64,000 nt of DNA from Candidatus Aminicenantota bacterium (GCA_003141555.1 PLMN01000007.1:8514-72513), one strand, 5' to 3'. Counted from the stretch's first letter, positions 1-7,287 are shown. Notes: a model not told the origin generated them from the letters alone. A program made the numbers and translations.

Positions 1-35
1 GTAGGTGTCCCCTATTCCGCGCGGTAGGTGTCCCC
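1..35. repeat. Direct repeat of GTAGGTGTCCCC
   Basis: The 12-mer GTAGGTGTCCCC occurs at 1-12 and again at 24-35, a period of 23 bases. The sequence resembles the GGTGTCCCC-type ends of dispersed intergenic repeats. It lies just upstream of the antiporter promoter and may be the edge of an element cut off by the window. No coding sequence is seen in it. Confidence 0.5.
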
Positions 36-47
36 ATTTCGGACGCA

Positions 48-76
48 TTGACTTCACCCAAGCGAGCGCGTAAAAT
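48..76 (+). promoter_or_regulatory. Sigma-70-type promoter for the antiporter gene
   Basis: A TTGACT -35 (48-53) and a TAAAAT -10 (71-76) are separated by exactly 17 bases. Transcription would start near 83, giving a leader of about 80 nt. The leader contains a small GGTGA/TCACC inverted repeat and ends in a GGAGG-type ribosome binding site before the ATG at 163. Confidence 0.6.
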
Positions 77-162
77 CTTGTCTCCCTGAGGTGATGGAGT
101 TCACCCCAACCGCTTCATCGTAAGCTGATAACTCCTACGGGCGTCGTCCCTCGGAGGCTTGC

Positions 163-1344
163 ATGAAAGCGGATATCGTCCCCTTGATCGTCGGTGGCCT
201 CGTCTTCCTGGCCAGCCTGATTTCCCTAAAGCTGGGGCTGTCTGTCGCCATCATCGAAATCATCCTCGGGTCCATCGCGGGGAACGCCGGCTTGAAACCC
301 GAAGAATGGATGCTCTACATGGCGAGCTTCGGCGGCATCATCCTCACGTTCCTAGCCGGCACGGAGATCGATACACGGCTGATGCGGGAGAAATTCAAGG
401 AGAGCTTTCTCATCGGAATGCTCTCATTCCTGGTGCCGTTCGCGGCCGTCTTCCTCTACGCCTTTTTCGTCGCCGGCTGGTCCTACAAGGCCTCGCTGAT
501 CGCGGGAACGGCGCTCTCGACGACGTCGCTGGCGGTCGTCTACTCGGTCCTTGTCGAGACCGGCCTCGCCCAGTCGGCGATCGGCAAAATGCTGATGGCC
601 GCCACCTTCGTGACCGATATGGGCACAGCGCTCGCCTTGAGCGCCCTGTTCGTCAAGCCCACCCTGTATACCCTGATTTTCCTATCCATTTCGGTCAACG
701 TCATTTACCTGGCCGACAAGATATCCCATCACGTCTTCAACAATCCGCTGCTCAAGAACAAGGTCATCGAGCCCGAAATAAAATATGTCTTTCTCCTGCT
801 CCTGACGTTCATGTATTTCGCCAACCTGGGAGAAGGCCACGCCGTCCTCCCCGCGTTCCTCCTGGGCCTGTTGATGTCGGGCCACTTCAAGGAGTCCTCG
901 GATTCTCGCGTCGTTAGAAATAGGCTGAGGACGGTCGCTTATGCCGTCATCACCCCCATTTTCTTCATCGTCGGCGGAATGAGGGTCTCTCTGCCGCTCA
1001 TCGCTTCAGCTCTAGGGCTGTTCTTAATCTTTTTCGTCCTTAAAATCGGGGCGAAATTCCTCGGCGTCTATTTCCTGGCCAAGAAGTTCGTCCCCCAGGG
1101 CCGGATGTATACGACGCTTTTAATGAGCACGGGCCTGACGTTCGGAACGATCGCCAGCGTTTTCGGGCTGAATTCCGGATTCATCACTCGAGTCCAGTAC
1201 TCCGTCCTGGTCGGCGTCGTCATCGCCAGCGCTGTCATCCCGACATTCATCGCCCAGCACTGGTTTCGCCCCGTGCACGACGAGGATCTCGTCGAGAACG
1301 ACGCGCCCGCCGGGACGATCGCTGCTGCCGGAACGCCTCGCTAG
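163..1344 (+). CDS. Cation:proton antiporter (CPA2/KefB-like)
   Basis: This 393-residue integral membrane protein has about 11-12 hydrophobic segments and reads as the membrane domain of a monovalent cation:proton antiporter (Na+/H+ exchanger superfamily). N-terminal residues such as FLAGTEID (about 64-71) and the SLAVVYSVL segment resemble the ion-path helices of CPA2 proteins. There is no C-terminal RCK/TrkA-N nucleotide-binding domain, so it is a short, NapA/KefB-core type. The start is chosen from GGAGG located 9 bases upstream. It is probably co-transcribed with the 67-codon membrane gene 18 bases downstream. Whether it carries Na+, K+ or another cation cannot be read from the sequence. 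Confidence 0.85.
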   Translation: MKADIVPLIVGGLVFLASLISLKLGLSVAIIEIILGSIAGNAGLKPEEWMLYMASFGGIILTFLAGTEIDTRLMREKFKESFLIGMLSFLVPFAAVFLYAFFVAGWSYKASLIAGTALSTTSLAVVYSVLVETGLAQSAIGKMLMAATFVTDMGTALALSALFVKPTLYTLIFLSISVNVIYLADKISHHVFNNPLLKNKVIEPEIKYVFLLLLTFMYFANLGEGHAVLPAFLLGLLMSGHFKESSDSRVVRNRLRTVAYAVITPIFFIVGGMRVSLPLIASALGLFLIFFVLKIGAKFLGVYFLAKKFVPQGRMYTTLLMSTGLTFGTIASVFGLNSGFITRVQYSVLVGVVIASAVIPTFIAQHWFRPVHDEDLVENDAPAGTIAAAGTPR

Positions 1345-1362
1345 CGCCGGCCCAGGATCAAA

Positions 1363-1566
1363 ATGCTCCTGTTCAATGTCTCCATCGCGGCCGTCTTTTC
1401 GCTGCTAGCGGCGCTTTGCGCCTTCGTGATTACCTACGGGGAATACACCAAGCACTATCCCGATAAGAAGAGGCCTCTCTTGCTCGCCGGGCGGACGGCC
1501 GTCGCCGCATTCGTATTTTTCATGCTGGCGGCGCTAGCCGTCAGCCTGCTGGCGACTCGCTTATGA
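1363..1566 (+). CDS. Small two-helix membrane protein
   Basis: A 67-residue protein with two predicted transmembrane helices (about residues 4-25 and 44-65) separated by a short charged loop (EYTKHYPDKKRP). It begins 18 bases after the antiporter stop, behind a modest GGAT ribosome binding site, so it is likely in the same transcript. Its last six bases overlap the 3' end of the convergent ABC ATPase gene. I do not recognise a family. An accessory subunit of the antiporter is possible but unsupported beyond position. Confidence 0.6.
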   Translation: MLLFNVSIAAVFSLLAALCAFVITYGEYTKHYPDKKRPLLLAGRTAVAAFVFFMLAALAVSLLATRL

Positions 1567-2628
1567 AACGGGAAACACCAGCACCGCCGAGGCCTTGAAC
1601 GTCAGCAGGACGTCCTCGCCGGGGCGTATCCCCAGCTCCTCGAGCGACTGGCGGGTGATGGTCACCCTGAGGGACAGGTCCCCGCATTCCACCCGGAGGG
1701 CGACGATCATACCCAGGTCGTCGACCGCCGCTACCTTCCCCGCGAGCCGGTTCCGGGCGGAGGACCGCACGGGCTCGCGGGAGACGATGATGTCCTCCGG
1801 CCGGAGGACGGCCGCCGCGGGCCCGTCCGCCGCGTCCGTCACGACTTGAATGCGGGCCGCCCCCGCTTCCAAAATAGCCGCCCCGCCTTCGTGCACGAGC
1901 CGCCCGCGGACAACGTTGGTCAACGGCGAGAAATAGGCCACGTCTAGGGTCGCGGGCCGCTCTAAAACCTGGAGGGCCGTCCCCTGCTGCACGATCCCGC
2001 CGTCCTTCAGGAAGAGCGCCCGGTCGCCGAACAGGCGCGCCTGGAGCATGTTGTGCGTCGTAAGGATCACGGTCCGCCCCGCTTCGGCCATGCGCCGGAG
2101 CCGGTCCTCGATCGTCCGGGCCGAGAGCGGATCGAGGTTGGCCGTGGGCTCGTCGGCGAACAGGACCTCGGGCTCGAGGACCATCGCCCGGGCGAGCTGG
2201 AGGCGCTGCTTCTCCCCACCGGAGAGGAGCCGGACGTCCAGATCGCGCTTCGCGGCCAGGCCGAGCGCGGCCAGCTCCCGCCCGATCGCATCCTCGGCGC
2301 CGGTCCGCCCGCGCGCCTTGAGGGCGAAGCGCATGTTGGCAATCACCGTTCCGTTGAGGAGGAGGGGATGCTGGAAAACGAACCCCATCCGCCGCCGCAG
2401 GGCGGTCTTCTCGCGCGCGGACAGGCCCGAGGCGGCCCGGCCGTCGTAGAGGATCTCGCCGGCGCTCGGCTTATCGAGCAGGGCCAGCGCGCGCAGGAGC
2501 GTCGTTTTCCCGGCGCCGTTGGGCCCGATGACGGTAAACACGCCCGCACCGCCGAGATCGAGCGAGACGCCGCGCAGGATGCGGTGGCCGCCGCTCGTCC
2601 GCCCGAGGTCCCGCGCTTCGATCCGCAT
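1561..2628 (-). CDS. tupC: Tungstate/molybdate-type ABC transporter ATP-binding protein
   Basis: A 355-residue ABC ATPase. Walker A is GPNGAGKTT, the Q-loop is GFVFQHP, the signature is LSGGEKQRL, Walker B is LFADEPTANLD and the H-loop is TTHN. Residues from about 285 form a TOBE/Mop-like domain, as in oxyanion importers (ModC, WtpC). The start is the ATG that overlaps the permease stop as TGATG, so the pair is translationally coupled. The partner permease is TupB-like, which makes tungstate the likeliest substrate and molybdate possible. A plausible client is the tungsten-type oxidoreductase encoded about 20 kb away. No periplasmic oxyanion-binding protein is encoded next to the pair. Confidence 0.8.
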   Translation of the reverse strand: MRIEARDLGRTSGGHRILRGVSLDLGGAGVFTVIGPNGAGKTTLLRALALLDKPSAGEILYDGRAASGLSAREKTALRRRMGFVFQHPLLLNGTVIANMRFALKARGRTGAEDAIGRELAALGLAAKRDLDVRLLSGGEKQRLQLARAMVLEPEVLFADEPTANLDPLSARTIEDRLRRMAEAGRTVILTTHNMLQARLFGDRALFLKDGGIVQQGTALQVLERPATLDVAYFSPLTNVVRGRLVHEGGAAILEAGAARIQVVTDAADGPAAAVLRPEDIIVSREPVRSSARNRLAGKVAAVDDLGMIVALRVECGDLSLRVTITRQSLEELGIRPGEDVLLTFKASAVLVFPVS

Positions 2629-3314
2629 CACTTCCCCTGGCACGCCTGGAGGACGGCGTTCACGAGCAGGGCCACCACGAGGAGGACGATCCCCAGAGCG
2701 AGCCCAATCTCGAAGTTGCCCTTCATCGTCTCGAGCGAGATCGCGGTCGTCATGACCCGCGTCGCGCCCTTGATGTTGCCGCCGACCATCAGGGTCATGC
2801 CGGTCTCGCCGATGACGCGAGAGAACCCGGTGATCATGGCCGTCAGGAAGGCGAAGCGGCCCTGGCGGACGATGGTCCCCAGCATCCGCCCGCGCGACGC
2901 GCCGAGCGAATAAGCCAGGTCGCGGGCCTCGCGCGCCTGGCCCTTGAGCGCGGCCAGGGTCAGGGCGGCGATGATCGGCGTCGCGAGCAGCGCCTGGGCG
3001 AGGATCATGGCCCCGGGGGTGAAGAGAAGGCCCATGAAGCCGAGCAGCCCGCGGCGGCTGACCAGGATGTAGACCACGAGGCCGATCAGGACGGCGGGGA
3101 TGGAGAGCGCGGTCTGGACGAGCCAAATGAGGAACCGCCGGCCGCGGAACTCGGCGACGGAGAGCCACAGGCCGAGCGGCGCCCCGATCGCCGCGGCCAG
3201 AAGGGTGGCCGCACCCGAGACGAGAAGCGACAGCCCGACGATCGACAGCAGCTCGCGGCTCGGCGGCACGAAGATGTGGAGCGCCTGCCTCAGCCCTTCG
3301 AGGAAATAGTCCAT
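2628..3314 (-). CDS. tupB: Tungstate-type ABC transporter permease
   Basis: A 228-residue inner-membrane permease with five to six transmembrane segments. The cytoplasmic coupling region (about residues 120-165) contains SLGASRGRM, then IGETGMTLMVGGNIKG and TRVMTTAISLETMKGNFE. The MVGGN...TRVMTTAI..ET.KG pattern is characteristic of TupB permeases and distinguishes it from ModB or PstC. Its stop overlaps the first base of the ATPase ATG. A ferredoxin gene on the same strand ends 181 bases upstream, and no internal promoter is obvious in that gap. The three genes could therefore share the ArsR-controlled promoter near 3800. Confidence 0.8.
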   Translation of the reverse strand: MDYFLEGLRQALHIFVPPSRELLSIVGLSLLVSGAATLLAAAIGAPLGLWLSVAEFRGRRFLIWLVQTALSIPAVLIGLVVYILVSRRGLLGFMGLLFTPGAMILAQALLATPIIAALTLAALKGQAREARDLAYSLGASRGRMLGTIVRQGRFAFLTAMITGFSRVIGETGMTLMVGGNIKGATRVMTTAISLETMKGNFEIGLALGIVLLVVALLVNAVLQACQGK

Positions 3315-3434
3315 GCGACAGGATAATAGCGTATTTCTCGGAAAGTGCCCAGCGGGTGGCGCCGATCGGGGCGCCCCGCCGGCTGAAGCGAATGGGACCC
3401 TCGTCAGGGTGATGAGCGAGGCTGGTGGGGCTGA

Positions 3435-3450
3435 TCGGCGACAGGACCCG
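3435..3450. repeat. Copy 1 of 16-bp repeat TCGGCGACAGGACCCG
   Basis: This 16-mer lies in the 181-base gap between the ferredoxin and permease genes and recurs identically at 56145-56160. The rest of the gap (3315-3495) is GC-rich, includes GGCGCC-containing inverted repeats around 3356-3376, and holds no convincing gene. Confidence 0.5.
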
Positions 3451-3495
3451 CTGGGTACGCCCCCTTGTGTTTGGCCAGGGGAAGAGCGGCGGGCA

Positions 3496-3765
3496 CTATG
3501 ATCCGTTCCGCAGCTTCCGGATGATCTCCGCGATCGCGTTGAGATCGGGGAATGAAATGGCGCCGGCCGCGCATTTGTCCTCGCAACCACTGCAACCGAC
3601 CACGCATTGATAGGGCTGGCGAACCTCGACGGCGCATGTGTCCTCGTTCCAGGCGTAGACGCCATGTTGGCAGTATTCGAGACACGCCCGGCAGCCGGTG
3701 CACTTTTCACCGTCGATCGTGGGGAACCAGGGAATCTTTTCCCGCGGAATGGGATTTGAGGTCAT
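3496..3765 (-). CDS. Two-cluster 4Fe-4S ferredoxin-like protein
   Basis: An 89-residue soluble iron-sulfur protein. The first half carries CTGCRACLEYC and the second CVVGCSGCEDKC, together giving eight cysteines, enough for two 4Fe-4S clusters. A longer in-frame start at 3798 is rejected because that ATG lies inside the -10 hexamer of the promoter at 3794-3823; the start used here is MTSNPIP. It is transcribed divergently from arsR and its promoter overlaps a predicted ArsR operator. A role in electron transfer is certain only at family level. The partner could be an arsenic-related or tungsten-enzyme reaction. Confidence 0.8.
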   Translation of the reverse strand: MTSNPIPREKIPWFPTIDGEKCTGCRACLEYCQHGVYAWNEDTCAVEVRQPYQCVVGCSGCEDKCAAGAISFPDLNAIAEIIRKLRNGS

Positions 3766-3780
3766 GCGTCGCTCAGGGTC

Positions 3781-3800
3781 ATATGAAAGTATTATCATAT
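3781..3800. promoter_or_regulatory. Predicted ArsR operator 1
   Basis: ATATGA (3781-3786) and TCATAT (3795-3800) form a perfect inverted repeat with an 8-base spacer. It covers the -10 of the minus-strand ferredoxin promoter. The same half-site arrangement recurs at 3858-3877 on the arsR side. AT-rich imperfect palindromes of this size at the -10 are typical of ArsR/SmtB repressor sites. Confidence 0.6.
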
Positions 3801-3823
3801 ATTAATCCCGACCGCGAAGTCAA
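3794..3823 (-). promoter_or_regulatory. Promoter for the ferredoxin (and possibly tup) genes
   Basis: On the minus strand, TTGACT (3823-3818) and TATGAT (3799-3794) are separated by 18 bases. The predicted start near 3787 leaves a leader of about 20 nt before the ferredoxin ATG at 3765. It overlaps predicted ArsR operator 1. Confidence 0.6.
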
Positions 3824-3835
3824 CATATCATTTTG

Positions 3836-3864
3836 TTGACAACGCATTTCGCTAATAATATGAT
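3836..3864 (+). promoter_or_regulatory. Consensus promoter for arsR-arsC-acr3
   Basis: TTGACA (3836-3841, full consensus) is followed after exactly 17 bases by TATGAT (3859-3864). Transcription would begin near 3871, which excludes the in-frame ATG at 3833 as the arsR start and supports the ATG at 3905. Confidence 0.75.
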
Positions 3865-3877
3865 TCTATCTTCATTT
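3858..3877. promoter_or_regulatory. Predicted ArsR operator 2
   Basis: ATATGA (3858-3863), an 8-base spacer and TCATTT (3872-3877) match operator 1 in 11 of 12 half-site bases with identical spacing. It overlaps the arsR -10 and the expected transcription start. This placement fits autorepression. Confidence 0.55.
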
Positions 3878-3904
3878 GTCATAAGTGCGGCAAGAAGACC
3901 GACA

Positions 3905-4297
3905 ATGGAATCCGTCAAGGTTTTCAAGGCGTTGGGCGACCCCACCCGGCTGCGCATCATTAGGCTTCTTTTCGAACGGCCCCTTTGCGTCTGCGAGCTC
4001 GTTTTCGTCCTGAAAATGGAGCAGTCGCGCGTATCCCACCACCTGCAGATCCTGCGGGAGGCGGGCCTGGTCGAGGACAAGCGCGAGGGGCGATGGATGA
4101 TCTACGGAATCCCGGCCGGCCGGCGGGAGGGATTAGACGCCCTCCTGAAGGTCGCTCTCCGAGACGACCGGGAAAGCTATCGGACATTTCGCCGCGATTT
4201 GGCGGAGCTCGACATCTGCCTCCAGGAAGACGTCCGGGGGAAAAAATGCGCGCCGGCGGGAGCGGGAGCCGAAACGGCAATCCCCGCCAAGGAGTGA
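3905..4297 (+). CDS. arsR: ArsR-family arsenic-responsive repressor
   Basis: A 130-residue winged-helix repressor. Residues 5-20 (KVFKALGDPTRLRIIRLL) and the recognition-helix region QSRVSHHLQILREAGLV are typical of ArsR/SmtB proteins. The PLCVCEL sequence with C28 and C30 matches the arsenite-sensing CVC motif of alpha-3 in classical ArsR proteins. The C-terminal tail carries one more Cys (KKCAPAG). It should repress until As(III) binds. Its own promoter and the divergent ferredoxin promoter each carry a matching operator. The gene ends within the ribosome binding site of arsC, so the operon is compact. Confidence 0.9.
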   Translation: MESVKVFKALGDPTRLRIIRLLFERPLCVCELVFVLKMEQSRVSHHLQILREAGLVEDKREGRWMIYGIPAGRREGLDALLKVALRDDRESYRTFRRDLAELDICLQEDVRGKKCAPAGAGAETAIPAKE

Positions 4298-4301
4298 TCG
4301 C

Positions 4302-4730
4302 TTGAACATCGAGGTGCCAAGAATCCTGTTCATCTGCGCCCACAACTCGGCGCGGTCCCAGATGGCCGAGGGCCTGGTCAACGCTCTTCACGCGGACCGG
4401 TTCCGGGCCTCCAGCGCGGGATCCGAGCCGACAAGAGTCCATCCCATGGCCATCGCGGCCATGGCCGAGATCGGGATTGATATTTCCGGCCATCGCTCCA
4501 AGAGTCTCGATGAATTCCTCGACCAGCCGTTCGATTACGTCGTCATGGTCTGCGACGAATCCCAGGTCGAATGCCCCTTTTTCCCAGGGGGAGGAGAGCG
4601 CATCCCGCACGCTTTCAAGGACCCGGCGGCATGCGTGGGCACGGAGGAGGAGATTCTGAATTGTTTCCGCCGGACGCGCGACGAGATTCGCGCTTGGATT
4701 GAGGAGACTTTTATCAGGAAACGCCCATGA
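4302..4730 (+). CDS. arsC: Thioredoxin-coupled arsenate reductase (LMW-PTPase fold)
   Basis: A 142-residue cytoplasmic enzyme that reduces arsenate to arsenite. The P-loop is C12-AHNSA-R18 (CX5R), and C84 and C91 ([12 protein letters not shown]) complete the redox triad of the thioredoxin-dependent ArsC class. The DPA segment near residue 107 (KDPAACVG) supplies the general acid Asp. Translation starts at TTG (4302), preceded by AAGGAG eight bases upstream inside the arsR stop region. The 3' end overlaps acr3 by four bases (ATGA). Length and motifs are normal for the family. Confidence 0.9.
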   Translation: MNIEVPRILFICAHNSARSQMAEGLVNALHADRFRASSAGSEPTRVHPMAIAAMAEIGIDISGHRSKSLDEFLDQPFDYVVMVCDESQVECPFFPGGGERIPHAFKDPAACVGTEEEILNCFRRTRDEIRAWIEETFIRKRP

Positions 4731-5782
4731 CGCCCGGAAACACGCGGCTCAAGTTCCTCGACCGCTATCTGACGCTCTGGATCTTCTCGGCCATGGCCGC
4801 CGGCGTCGGGCTGGGCTATTTCGTGCCGGCCATCGTCGGCTTCATCGGCAAATTCCAAAGCGGCACGACCAACATCCCGATCGCCATCGGGCTGATCCTG
4901 ATGATGTATCCGCCGCTGGCCAAAGTGAAATACGAGGAGCTGGGCGACGTCTTTCGCAACGTCAAGGTCCTCGCGCTGTCGCTCGTCCAGAACTGGATCA
5001 TCGGCCCTATCCTGATGTTCGCCCTGGCCCTCATCTTCCTGCGGGGCCATCCGCACTATATGTACGGCCTGATCATGATCGGGCTGGCCCGCTGCATCGC
5101 CATGGTCATCGTCTGGAACGATCTGGCGCGCGGCGATGCGGAATACGCCGCCGGCCTCGTCGCCTTCAACTCGATCTTCCAGGTCCTGTTCTTTTCGGTT
5201 TATGCCTACGTCTTCATCACCGTCCTGCCTCCCGTGTTCGGGATCAAAGGGACGGCCGTGGCCGTCACCATCGGCCAAATCGCGAAAAGCGTGTTCATTT
5301 ACCTCGGAATCCCGTTCCTGGCGGGCGTGATCACTCGGTTTTCAATGCTGAAAATCAAGGGCAAGGAATGGTACGAGCGGAAATTCATCCCGGCCATCAG
5401 CCCGATCACGCTGATCGCCCTTCTTTTCACCATCATCGTCATGTTCTCCCTCAAGGGCGAAATCATCGTCAAGATCCCGCTTGACGTCCTCCGGATCGCG
5501 ATTCCCCTCCTGTTCTATTTCGTCATCATGTTCCTCGTTTCGTTCTATATGGGCCGGAAGATCGGCGCCGACTACGCCAAGACGGCGACGCTGTCCTTCA
5601 CCGCCGCCAGCAACAACTTCGAGCTGGCCATCGCCGTGGCTGTGGCCGTCTTCGGCATCAATTCGGGCGAAGCCTTCGCGGCCGTCATCGGCCCCCTGAT
5701 CGAAGTGCCGGTCATGATCGGCCTGGTCAACGTGGCCCTCCATTTCCAGCGGCGATACTTCCGGGAAAGGGTGGCTTCCTAG
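4727..5782 (+). CDS. acr3: ACR3-family arsenite efflux permease
   Basis: A 351-residue, ten-helix membrane transporter of the ACR3 (BART) superfamily that exports As(III). The essential cysteine in GLARCIAMV (C123) and the conserved glutamate in [11 protein letters not shown] (about residue 295) are both present. The four-base overlap with arsC gives translational coupling. Together with arsR and arsC it forms a complete arsenate-reduction and efflux unit. A radical SAM gene begins 17 bases after its stop, so the transcript very likely continues. Confidence 0.93.
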   Translation: MTPGNTRLKFLDRYLTLWIFSAMAAGVGLGYFVPAIVGFIGKFQSGTTNIPIAIGLILMMYPPLAKVKYEELGDVFRNVKVLALSLVQNWIIGPILMFALALIFLRGHPHYMYGLIMIGLARCIAMVIVWNDLARGDAEYAAGLVAFNSIFQVLFFSVYAYVFITVLPPVFGIKGTAVAVTIGQIAKSVFIYLGIPFLAGVITRFSMLKIKGKEWYERKFIPAISPITLIALLFTIIVMFSLKGEIIVKIPLDVLRIAIPLLFYFVIMFLVSFYMGRKIGADYAKTATLSFTAASNNFELAIAVAVAVFGINSGEAFAAVIGPLIEVPVMIGLVNVALHFQRRYFRERVAS

Positions 5783-5798
5783 GACCGGGACTTAGAGG

Positions 5799-7127
5799 TT
5801 GAAGGATGGGAAAAAGCAGGTGGGCGAAGAAGGTCGGGTGAGAGAGCTCGAAGAAATTCGCCGTGATCGAACGCCGATCCCGGGGAAAAGCCGGGTGCAT
5901 CAAGTTCGCCTCGGGGATAACGGCGACTTGATTCTTCCCTCCTCGTTGCTCAAGAAACTCGGCACGGCCGGCAAAGACCGGTTCGATATAGTCGAGAACC
6001 GGGGTTTCGTCGAGGTCCGGCCGAGTCTCCACGCCCTGGCCCGGGTTTATATCGAGCCGACCTCGCGCTGCAACCTGGCCTGCAAAACCTGCATCCGGAA
6101 CACTTGGGATGAACCCCTCGGCGATATGTCCATGAAGACTTTCGACCGGCTCGTTTCCCAGCTCCACGGGTTTCCGCATCTCGAATCGGTGATGTTCGGC
6201 GGATTCGGCGAGCCGACAGCCCACCCCGATATCCTGGTTATGATCGGCAAGGTCAAGGCGCTCGGGGTCCGCGCCGAAATGACGACCAACGGGACCCTGC
6301 TCGATGAACCCACGATCGACGGCTTGCTCCAAAACCGACTGGACAGGCTGTGGGTATCCTTCGACGGAGCGGACGAAGCGCGGTTCGAATCCATCCGTAA
6401 AGGCGCCTGGTTCATGGGTGTCGTCGAAAGCCTGAAACTTCTTCGGAGGAAAAGCGCGCGGCGCCGCAAGATCGATATCGGGATCGCCTACGTCGTCATG
6501 AAAAGCAATATCGACGACCTCAAGGCCATGGATGAACTGGCGCGCAGGATCGGTGCCGATAGAATTATGGTAAGCAACGTCCTCTCTTACAGCCCGGATA
6601 TGGAGAAGGAGATGCTCTGCCAGCTGACGCTGACGACCGATACGTTCACGTTCGCCCCGGGCAAGATCGAGATGAGCCTCCCCCGCCTCGACGTCAGCCC
6701 CGCCACCCGCGAGGCCCTTTTTAGCCTGCTCCAGGGATTCCAGAACCTGTCGCTCATGGAAAACAAGATCCGCGTCCCGTCCCAGCAGTGCCGTTTCATC
6801 CAGGACCGGACGACGTTCATCCGCTGGGACGGTCGGGTCAGCCCCTGCATGGGCTTGTTGCACCCCTACAAAACCTATCTCTACGGCAACGAACGGAAGA
6901 TCCGCGATTATACGCTCGGCGACATCCGCCGGAGCACGCTCCCGAAGATCTGGAATTCCAAGGAATATAAGGCATTTCGCGAGCGCGTGCGGGCTTTTGA
7001 ATTCTCGCCCTGCCACATCTGCGGGGGCTGCACCCTCGTCGAATCGAACGAAGAGGACTGCTACGGCAACACGTTCCCGGCTTGCGGGGCCTGCCTCTGG
7101 GCCCAAGGCATCATCCAATGCCCGTGA
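5799..7127 (+). CDS. Radical SAM/SPASM-like protein with AbrB-like N-domain, probable tungsten-oxidoreductase maturase
   Basis: A 442-residue protein in three parts. Residues about 30-75 (VRLGDNGDLILPSSLLKKLG...) look like a SpoVT/AbrB swapped hairpin. The radical SAM core follows, with C91-X3-C95-X2-C98. A C-terminal cysteine-rich region (PCHICGGC, EEDC, PACGACLWAQG, ending IIQCP) would bind extra 4Fe-4S clusters. The CIRNTWDEPLG segment and the C-terminal pattern recall the radical SAM maturases associated with aldehyde:ferredoxin-oxidoreductase-type tungsten enzymes; this is recognition from memory, not a search. It starts at TTG, 17 bases after acr3, so it belongs to the arsenic operon by position. 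Its likely clients are the tungsten-type enzyme at 24-26 kb or an unknown arsenic-linked substrate. Confidence 0.7.
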   Translation: MKDGKKQVGEEGRVRELEEIRRDRTPIPGKSRVHQVRLGDNGDLILPSSLLKKLGTAGKDRFDIVENRGFVEVRPSLHALARVYIEPTSRCNLACKTCIRNTWDEPLGDMSMKTFDRLVSQLHGFPHLESVMFGGFGEPTAHPDILVMIGKVKALGVRAEMTTNGTLLDEPTIDGLLQNRLDRLWVSFDGADEARFESIRKGAWFMGVVESLKLLRRKSARRRKIDIGIAYVVMKSNIDDLKAMDELARRIGADRIMVSNVLSYSPDMEKEMLCQLTLTTDTFTFAPGKIEMSLPRLDVSPATREALFSLLQGFQNLSLMENKIRVPSQQCRFIQDRTTFIRWDGRVSPCMGLLHPYKTYLYGNERKIRDYTLGDIRRSTLPKIWNSKEYKAFRERVRAFEFSPCHICGGCTLVESNEEDCYGNTFPACGACLWAQGIIQCP

Positions 7128-7149
7128 TATAAAGCCCTACGGGGACGAC

Positions 7150-7215
7150 AAGAGGGGACACAGAACGCCAGCCCTCTCTTTAGCAGGTCATCATCGGGGT
7201 TCTGTGTCCCCTTTT
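7150..7215. repeat. 66-bp inverted-repeat element (GGGGACACAGAAC family), copy 1
   Basis: Arms AGGGGACACAGAAC (7153-7166) and its reverse complement (7199-7212) enclose about 32 bases. The whole element, read on the minus strand, matches the element at 15666-15730 at roughly 85% including the loop (GACCTGCTAA). It lies between the radical SAM gene and transketolase and could fold as a strong hairpin. The two copies share arm and loop sequence, so this is a dispersed family rather than a chance hairpin. Confidence 0.75.
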
Positions 7216-7278
7216 CCCGGAGGCCGACCGGGGCGCCCCCGCCGGACGCATATTTCTATGGACAGCCTCCCGTGAAGT

Positions 7279-7287
7279 TGCTAGATT
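7279..7287 (+). promoter_or_regulatory. Extended -10 upstream of tkt
   Basis: TGC-TAGATT (7279-7287) fits an extended -10 element, with transcription expected near 7294. A matching -35 is not obvious. The gap from 7128 otherwise holds the inverted-repeat element and no gene. Confidence 0.35.

Noticed and set aside
82-162. Riboswitch in the antiporter leader
   Set aside because: Only one short GGTGA/TCACC hairpin is visible; it matches no known riboswitch core that I can recognise.
3766-3798. Longer ferredoxin N-terminus starting at 3798
   Set aside because: The codon overlaps the -10 of the only good minus-strand promoter, and the extra residues show no similarity to ferredoxins.
3833-3904. 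Longer arsR N-terminus starting at the ATG at 3833
   Set aside because: That ATG lies between and upstream of the consensus -35/-10 at 3836-3864, so it would not be in the transcript; ArsR homology begins at 3905.
5727-7118. Long open frame antisense to the radical SAM gene
   Set aside because: High GC keeps several antisense frames open here; this one has low-complexity composition and no motif, while the plus strand has complete radical SAM motifs.
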